NCBI GenBank assembly: GCA_035771175.1
Contig: CM069597.1
Location: 9,149,001 to 9,213,000, forward strand
Length of the DNA: 64,000 nucleotides
Origin: Paratinospora sagittata
Lineage: Eukaryota; Streptophyta; Magnoliopsida; Ranunculales; Menispermaceae
Direction of reading: 5' to 3'
Shown: positions 58,080-64,000 of the stretch, piece after piece
Layout: every line of letters begins with the position of its first letter
How positions within the stretch are numbered: position 1 is the stretch's first letter
The notes under the pieces: model-generated
Database searches by the model: none
What the model was told of the DNA's origin: nothing
Seen by the model: the letters and a program-made list of their open reading frames with translations, nothing else
Translations under genes and position numbers: made by a program

Positions 58080-58559
58080 TTAATGTGCTTTGTTGAATGC
58101 TCATGGGCATGAGATCTAATGTTGCAGTGATGCTTGCTAAGCAGATTTCACAAGTTTTGATTTTTTTTTAAAAAAAAAAAGAGAAAAGGAAGAACGAAGA
58201 ACGAAGAAGAAGAAAAATACCTGTGAAAACTAATTAGAAGAAGAGCGAAAAGTAATTGTGTGAACGCACAGATAGATAAAAAAATTAATTTCAAGCTTTG
58301 GGTCGTCATTATTTTATCCCGTTAGAACAAGATAAAAAAGTTAAAGAAGATTCTTTTTTATCTCATTTAGCCTGGCAGCCAAACATAAGAATTAGACTAA
58401 AAATAATTTTATTTTATCTTATTTCGCGTACCAAATGCGCCCGGGCCCTTAAAGTTTTACATATTCATCTTAGCATTTACATTTTCGTTTCACTTAGTTT
58501 GTTAACAACTTATTTTTTAATTGCCAACATTTTGTATCATATAGCATGGGATGCGCCTA
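58080..58559. other. Flank with possible MITE end
   Basis: No gene. The text CGCGTACCAAATGCGCCCGGGCCC near 58,427 looks like the right end of a MITE, but the left end was not identified. Confidence 0.35.
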
Positions 58560-58698
58560 TCATATAATACTCTAAAAACAATCTTCTACTTAACCTGTCC
58601 AACTTTAACTTTATGGTTCACATCACCACCAATTTCTCATTCTTTATGTATAATGGATCCTAAATACTTAAATTTTTTACTTTTTGGTATTTCGTGAC

Positions 58699-59429
58699 TT
58701 TCTTTTTTGAGAAGATACAATGTTAGTAGTTAATTGTACAACCAACTCCATCACCAGACCACAATCTCGAGGAGGTATCAAGCCCGTTCTTAACCTATTA
58801 ATCCGCTAGGGTAAAGGTGCAAATTGGCCCGAACTGATTTGTCTGTTTTTGTTTGGCCCGCTTCAAAACATGTATGGACAAAGCTTTTTAAAAATCGGGT
58901 CGGGTACAAACAAAAAGTTTGTGTCCGTTCGGGTAGGGTTCGAACATAAGTTTAAAGAAACCAAGTACCCAGTTCCTAATTATTAATACAAGGGATAAAA
59001 TTTACATGTATTTTAAAAATTTGCTCATGCCCTAATTTGATTAAATCATTTTTTCTTAAATCATTTTTTTGTTCTCTTAATTATCTTCTTCTTCTTCATT
59101 ATTCATCACTATTGGCTTGACATTTTTATTTTTATTTTTTGAAAAAAACATATTTTACCACCATATTTTTTTAAAAATCATACAGGTACGGACAAAATTG
59201 GGCTAGTCAGTTTATAAAACATACAAGTGTGGACAAGCACTTGTTGTCCATTTTTCAAATCGGACCGGGTACAAACATGCTATATATCTATTAGTACGAG
59301 GTATTGTCTATACCCGTACCCAATTTTTTGCCACCCTACCCTAGGGTAAGACAGTGACAAGAATCATGAACTTAAAACCTTTAGGTTCCAAGGCCACCTC
59401 TTTACCAACTATATCAACTCCATGTTGGC
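58699..59429 (-). mobile_element. SINE, interrupted by a hAT MITE
   Basis: Minus strand from CGCCAACATGGAG (59,429), with A-box-like TGATATAGTTGGTAAAGAGG and B-box-like GGTTTTAAGTTCATG, to an A-rich end (CTCAAAAAAGAAA, 58,699). Flanking 13-bp duplications with two mismatches: GGTATTTCGTGAC (58,686-58,698) and GGTATCTCTTGAC (59,430-59,442). Without the MITE it is about 196 bp. Confidence 0.7.
58814..59340. mobile_element. hAT-type MITE, 8-bp TSD CTAGGGTA
   Basis: Starts AAGGTGCAAATTGGCCCG and ends CCCAATTTTTTGCCACCC.., imperfect inverted repeats. Identical 8-bp CTAGGGTA lies at 58,806-58,813 and 59,341-59,348; 8 bp is the hAT length. The interior has CGGGTCGGGTACAAAC-type text. The exact ends are uncertain by a few bases because the right flank is palindromic. 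It is inserted in the SINE. Confidence 0.7.
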
Positions 59430-59764
59430 GGTATCTCTTGACATTTTATTTTTACTAACATTTATATTTCTACTTCCACTAAAATTATATTTAATATATT
59501 TAGTCTTAGTCCTATTATTCTTGAACTTCTTAGACTCTAAAGCCTCTCTCCAAACCTTTAGCTTAACATTTACTCTAGATACATTTTTAACATCAATATT
59601 ATATTATCAACAAATAACATTCACCATAGAATATCTTTTTGAATATGTTCATTTAATTCATTTATAACTAGTGGAAAAAGGTAGGGGTTTAAGGTAAATC
59701 CTTGGTGTAAACTTATTTTAATTGAAAATTTGTTAGTTTCACCTATTGTTAATTTTACAATGGT

Positions 59765-60388
59765 TGTCATACCCCAGGGATTAGATTTATACATAAAAAA
59801 TCATAACAAAAAAATACCAAAGAAAGCCAAATCAACGTAGAAAATTAACCCAAGGGATGCCTGCTGGGGTGTCCGCAAAGTGGGCATCTCGAACAAGTCA
59901 AAAAGGGCCGGGGGGGGGGGGGGGGGTGGGGGGGGTTGTGGGCGAGACGTTCTAAAAGGCGTTTCCCACCCTTACAAGTAAGGGTGGTCCCCCCTCTCAT
60001 TTTCACCATTCTCCGATTGTTCTCTCTTTAGCGTACGAACCTCCGTGTATACTCCAAGGTAGAGATGAAGACATAGGTTTTGCGTGCTTTATATATGACT
60101 TTATAGGGTTATCTTTCCAAGGTTTAGACGTTTCGGGCTAGAGTGAGAGCCAACAGAGCAGAATGAGGCGCATAGAATATAGATGTCGACTTAGATCTAG
60201 ATGGTTTATGATATAAATTATGTTGTGTACTCATACATGTAAATATACCTCGTGTACTTTGTACCCTCCTTAATTAAATAAGAATGAATAAAAAGATCTG
60301 AGTTGATGTCCAAGAATGTTCGTACTTCGGTTCTTCTATTTGTTTTGGATTTCTCACATTTTTTTGGCTGATAGAATTGGGTGTGACA
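59765..60388 (+). mobile_element. 624-bp solo LTR, TSD ATGGT
   Basis: Starts TGTCATACCCCAGGG and ends TTGGGTGTGACA, with identical ATGGT flanks (59,760-59,764 and 60,389-60,393). Its 5' end resembles the chromovirus LTR start at 3,906 (TGTAATACCCTAGG). It lies in the LINE remnant. It carries a long G run. Confidence 0.9.
59910..59935 (+). repeat. G-run, quadruplex-prone
   Basis: Seventeen G, one T and eight G. It could form a G-quadruplex, but its exact length is uncertain because such runs are error-prone in sequencing. Confidence 0.8.
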
Positions 60389-60711
60389 ATGGTTCTTACC
60401 TCATCATACACTCCTTCATGTATTTTCATTAAGATTCGTGTTCATAATTGATCTGACAAAGTTTTGCACTGGTTGTCAATTACTTAAGGTAATCCTCCTC
60501 TTTTATCAAGGTGTGAGACGATGTGGCAGAGTTAATGTCAATAAAATTATAAAAACTTAAAATTGTTCAAAAATACTAAAATGGCATGCTACACATCGTG
60601 TATACTATTTAAATTATACCGTTAATTGTTTTTTTTTTTGAGATTTTGATAAATAAATAATATTATAATTTAATAAGATTGTCCATCAAACTTCTGCTTG
60701 AGTTAATCAAC

Positions 60712-60761
60712 GGTGGGTTGGTTTAGTGGTTGGGGCAAGCGCCCTCAACCCTGAGGTGGAG
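60712..60761 (+). mobile_element. tRNA-like SINE fragment
   Basis: TTGGTTTAGTGGTTGGGGCA followed by GCCCTCAACCCTGAGGT has the form of an A box and the start of a B box of tRNA-derived repeats. The text after the adjoining LTR (GTTTAAATCGGGACTC, 62,871) could be the rest of the B box. A functional tRNA is excluded, since no cloverleaf can be formed. Confidence 0.45.
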
Positions 60762-62864
60762 TGTAACGATTGACTTTCGCATATGATATCATAATGACGT
60801 AAAATGCCCGACTCTAGGTCTTGTGTATGTACTTGATGTGTATAATACTTGTATTATGTGTATACGATGTATTTATGTGTATTTTCATGTTTAATATGTT
60901 GTATGTATGATGTTTAAGTGAAAATACACTTAGAAATGTCAAATTTCAATTTTTTTAAAAAAATTTGCAAGTGGGCCGAAGGTTATTATATAAACAAATG
61001 TCACTCATCTTCTTCCTCATTTGCAATATTTTGGCTAAGGAAGAGGGAAAATGTGAGGAAGAGGAGAAAGTGGAGGTTTTGGGAAGGAAGAGGGAAAATG
61101 TGAGGAAGATGAGGAAGAGGAGAAAGTGGAGGTTTTGGGGTGATTTGGAGCTAGGGCTTGCAAATCAATCTCTCAAGGTAAGGTTTCTTCCCAAATTCTT
61201 CAATTATTTTGCTTATTGGGTTAATTTTCAACTTTGGGTTGATGTTTTGATCATTTTCATGGGTTGTAATTTGGGGTATTGTTAGGGTTTCAAAATTTGC
61301 AAACCCTCACCTATCAAGTTTGAGCTTGGATTCCATTAATTGAGGTTGTTATACATGCTTTAATGGTGAGTTTTCATGTTATTCATGAGTTTAACTTGTA
61401 TAAATGAAAATTTGGCACGTATATGGATTTTGATGAAAATTATGGTGATTTTGGTGTTTAATTGTGTGCATGTGGGTTATATTGATGTTTATGGCATACA
61501 TCTAAGTATTGAGCCAATTTGATGGATCCTATGGTATAATGTGGTTTTTAATTCAATTGGACCATGTAAAGATTTTTCTAAATTGAGGCTTTTGAGGTAT
61601 TTAGATTGGAAATGGTCAATTGAGTTGCGTTTGATGTTTCTAATCCAAATTTGGTGTGGATTAGAAGTGTTTTGAGTTTATAATGATGTATTTGGGCATA
61701 ATGTTTGGAAATTGATCATTTGTGTATGAAATTGATTCATTTCAGGTATATGCGAGTCAATTGGCCAATTAAAATGTAAATGTTGTGCAAAATTGCCTAG
61801 TGAATTGGTTGTGAGTAGTTCTCACATTTGTTTTCTATTATGACATTTTATTTATATAAATTGGTTTGTGCATTGACATGCATCTTATATATATATATAT
61901 ATATATGTGCATTGTGATTTAAGAGCATGAGCATGAAATATATGCATTGATATTGCCTTAGGTGTTTTGGATTAAATACCTTGGCATTGTTGTCTTTCTA
62001 TTTTCTTGTTCTTCGAGGAAATGTGCCTTCAGAATACTTGGGTCGGTGTTCCATGGAAAGAACTTTCCGAATCACCGAGGAATGTAAGGGTAGAAAGATT
62101 ATGAGGATCAGTGTCGGATAATGCGCCGGGCGGAACCTATTGGCCAATAGGGGAAGTAAAGACATGTGTTATTCTGATATATCCTTTTGGTAAAGAGTAT
62201 GCATATTTGATTCTTATGAAAATAATGCATAATTCACATGTTTAGTTTAAACACATGTATAATATAATTTTTCTTAATGCATTTGGTTTATGAGCGAAAT
62301 TTTCAATATCATACGTGTTTTATATAAATGCATATATAAATATATATTGTGAGAATTATTCATTGAGCTAGTTGACCTCATCATATTTTTTCCTACTTTT
62401 TTTAAGTTCAGATCAGAAAGGAAAGGACAAGGCATAAAACTTGCGGTCTTCCTTTTCTTATCTTTTAGCCGTATGTTTTGATTCATATATTTTTGGAAAA
62501 ACTTGGGAATAGTGTAATTATTTTATTTTATCTTTGATTTTGTATATAAATATCACAAATACTCATGTATATAAAATATAGATGATTGTGATGTAGTTGT
62601 CTAGACTGTATATGATTGACTAGATCTATGTGTCTATGTTGATTTTGAGGATTTTGAATCCATGATTAATGTGATGATGATGATGTTGGAAAAAAAAAAT
62701 TATATTTTGAGTTCAATTATCTTGATTATATACAAGTTTTGTATTTAAGTTTATTAGGTACTTTTCGCGTAGAGGCTTATCAGTGCTTCTAAGTTTTGGT
62801 CGGATTGTGACATTATCTAGGGTACTGTGCCGGTCATGATGTCGTCCGAAAAGAGGTCATGACA
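60762..62864 (+). mobile_element. Solo LTR (2.1 kb), degraded TSD
   Basis: Starts TGTAACGATTGAC and ends GAGGTCATGACA. The module is near 62,360 (CATTGAGC, TTGACCTCATC, AAGTTCAGATCAGAAAGG), and CTGTGCCGGTCATGATGTC precedes the end, as in other LTRs here. Flanking 5-mers TGGAG and TGTAA agree at three of five positions, so the duplication is weak. It contains repeated GGGAAAATGTGAGGAAGA text (61,045-61,110). Confidence 0.65.
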
Positions 62865-63426
62865 TGTAAAGTTTAAATCGGGACTCATGCTACCACTAAT
62901 ATGTTGACCAACAATTTTAAGGGATTTTTGGCCGTGCTACACAAGGATTAATAAAAAAACAAGTTATCCCTGATATCGGTCGAGATAAAAAAAAAAAGAA
63001 AAAAAAAAAATCCTTCTTGAGTTCAAATTCCATGACATTGACAACCTCCTGCCATACCATAGTACCACCAATGCTTCCCGCCTTTTATTTTTCCCTACTT
63101 TCCTTCTATTTTTTATTTGTTCCGATGGAAACGGAAGTACTTCTTTAGTAGAACAAAACCTTAGAAAATTCCGCTTCAAATTCCTGCAGAATAATACGCT
63201 AATGATTCAACTATATTCCAGGTTTTCCAACGGTTTCTCGCCCAACTCCGCTGAATTATCGCTCCTTCTCCCGTTTACAAGAATCTTTTTTTATCAACGT
63301 CTTCGCATAGATTTCGGTTTAATTTCTAGGGTTTTTTCTTGAACATTATCTGCTTTAGCTATCTTTCCGAAGAATCTTTTCGTGAAGAAATCAGCAGGGT
63401 TTGTTAGAATCTGCGGGGTTTTGACA
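62865..63426 (+). promoter_or_regulatory. Upstream region of the COQ10-like gene
   Basis: AT-rich flank, A tract near 62,987-63,009, then a pyrimidine-rich probable leader (63,230-63,380). No clear TATA box was found. Confidence 0.4.
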
Positions 63427-63743
63427 ATGCCACCGCTGTTCTTGGCGTCTAAGACAATGCAAAGGTTGGTATCGGGAAGGAATAATGGGGTGGGATTGTT
63501 GATGAGGTGTTCTTCTAAGAGTAGTGCAGAAGTTGGTAGAAATTTTCAAGTTCGTTGGTTGAGTACAATTGCAGGTGTTGTTGAGCCTCGTCGTGTTAGT
63601 AATTTGGTTGATGGTGAAAAGGATTTGAAGTTTGGGTTGAATAAATTTCATGGTATTGTGCAACAACGGAATTTTATTGGTTTTGGAAATGGGGGTATGG
63701 ATGGTGTTTTTTACAAGAATTTTGAGGAGAGGCGTGTTATTGG
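63427..63743 (+). CDS. COQ10-like coenzyme Q-binding protein, exon 1 (partial)
   Basis: ATG at 63,427 opens MPPLFLASKTMQRLVSGRNN; the open frame extends upstream without another ATG. The first 50 residues are rich in Arg and Ser with few acids (LMRCSSKSSAEVG, RWLSTIAG), like a mitochondrial presequence. The exon ends FEERRVIG at a GT donor (63,744, GTATGT), leaving a split Gly codon. In plant COQ10 homologues EERRVLGY precedes the START-like domain, so the domain should begin in exon 2, outside the window. COQ10 binds ubiquinone in the mitochondrial inner membrane and supports respiration. The identification rests on a short motif and the presequence. The intron runs from 63,744 to at least 64,000. 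Confidence 0.7.
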
Positions 63744-64000
63744 GTATGTTTACATGAACTTTGCTTTGATACTAATAGATTTATAGGAGACAATTGGTAT
63801 TCAATTTTGGAAAGAGGGCATTGGTTATATCAGCTTTTTCTTTGTAATGTTAGGCCTTCTTGTTTTGCATAATTATGAAGATCTTCTCTTGGTTCTAGTT
63901 CTGCTTTTGACACTAGAATATTACCATCTTATTTCTTTTACGATGCACAGTAGAATAATATAGTTTGATTGGTTCATATACTACTTGCTAGTGCAAAGAT

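Larger units (their letters stand above)
58560..60460 (-). pseudogene. LINE (L1-type) reverse transcriptase remnant, split
   Basis: Minus strand, three pieces. 60,460-60,389: text like MKIHEGVYDEVRT. 59,764-59,443: KLTIGETNKFSIKISLHQGF, NPYLFPLVINELNEHIQ, MLFVDNIILM (the FADD box degraded), VKLKVWREALESKKFK and RTKTKYIKYNFS. 58,685-58,560: VKNFKYLGSIIH and EIGGDVNHKVKVGQVK. These match the end of a plant non-LTR RT. A solo LTR and a SINE interrupt it, and the text resumes beyond each. Many stops and frame changes; dead. Confidence 0.8.

Noticed and set aside
60712..60761. Functional tRNA gene
   Set aside because: Only box-like text is present; no acceptor stem or anticodon arm can be formed.
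63382..63426. Longer start for the COQ10-like gene
   Set aside because: The codon at 63,382 is GTG; the first ATG in frame is at 63,427.

Overview
The window is plant nuclear DNA, most likely from a eudicot with a repeat-rich genome. The evidence is intron-bearing genes with GT-AG junctions and TATA boxes, and a dense layer of plant mobile elements: Ty3/gypsy Tekay-like chromovirus and Tat types, Ty1/copia, CACTA, hAT and Tourist-like MITEs, tRNA-derived SINEs and an L1-type LINE. The species cannot be named from sequence alone. Only three host genes look real: an intronless 680-aa multi-pass membrane protein of unknown function (16,485-18,527), a seven-exon amino acid permease of the AAP family (26,985-29,894), and the first exon of a mitochondrial COQ10-like coenzyme Q-binding protein that runs off the right edge (63,427-63,743).

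Layout. 1-8,365: 3' half of a decayed chromovirus (protease, RT, RNase H, integrase, chromodomain-like tail, PPT, 3' LTR); a 3.08-kb solo LTR with ATTTA target duplications sits inside that 3' LTR. 8,366-15,015: remains of a CACTA transposon read on the minus strand, split by a 2.75-kb solo LTR (duplication CACAT) and ending in a CACTACAAGAGAATA terminus. 15,016-16,484: flank with a SINE in a perfect 14-bp duplication, then the promoter of the 680-aa gene. 18,838-21,635: MITE-like and retroelement debris. 21,636-26,579: minus-strand copia element. 26,746-29,894: AAP gene with a duplicated core promoter. 33,929-43,676: Tat-type gypsy element with gag, protease, RT, two RNase H domains and, on the opposite strand, an intron-containing extra gene with its own TATA box; its integrase is gone, replaced by another LTR, and its 3' LTR is reduced to about 17 bp. 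43,875-46,205: broken duplicate of the 3' end of the AAP gene, carrying a solo LTR and two Tourist-like MITEs. 47,835-55,485: minus-strand Tekay-like element (gag to RNase H, PBS, 2.8-kb 5' LTR) set in a second Tat element. 55,490-58,079: two more LTR 3' parts. 58,560-60,460: a LINE RT remnant broken by a SINE, which is itself broken by a hAT MITE, and by a 624-bp solo LTR. 60,762-62,864: another solo LTR. 63,427 onward: the COQ10-like gene.

How it fits together: the genes share no operon-like or pathway logic. The main information is historical. Target duplications, empty sites in the AAP duplicate and reading frames that resume on both sides of insertions give the order of events. No new biological system was found. 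The best leads are the antisense, spliced, TATA-bearing gene of the Tat elements, an array of repeated hairpins in the 3.1-kb solo LTR, the tandem core promoter of the AAP gene, and a sequence module shared by otherwise different LTRs.
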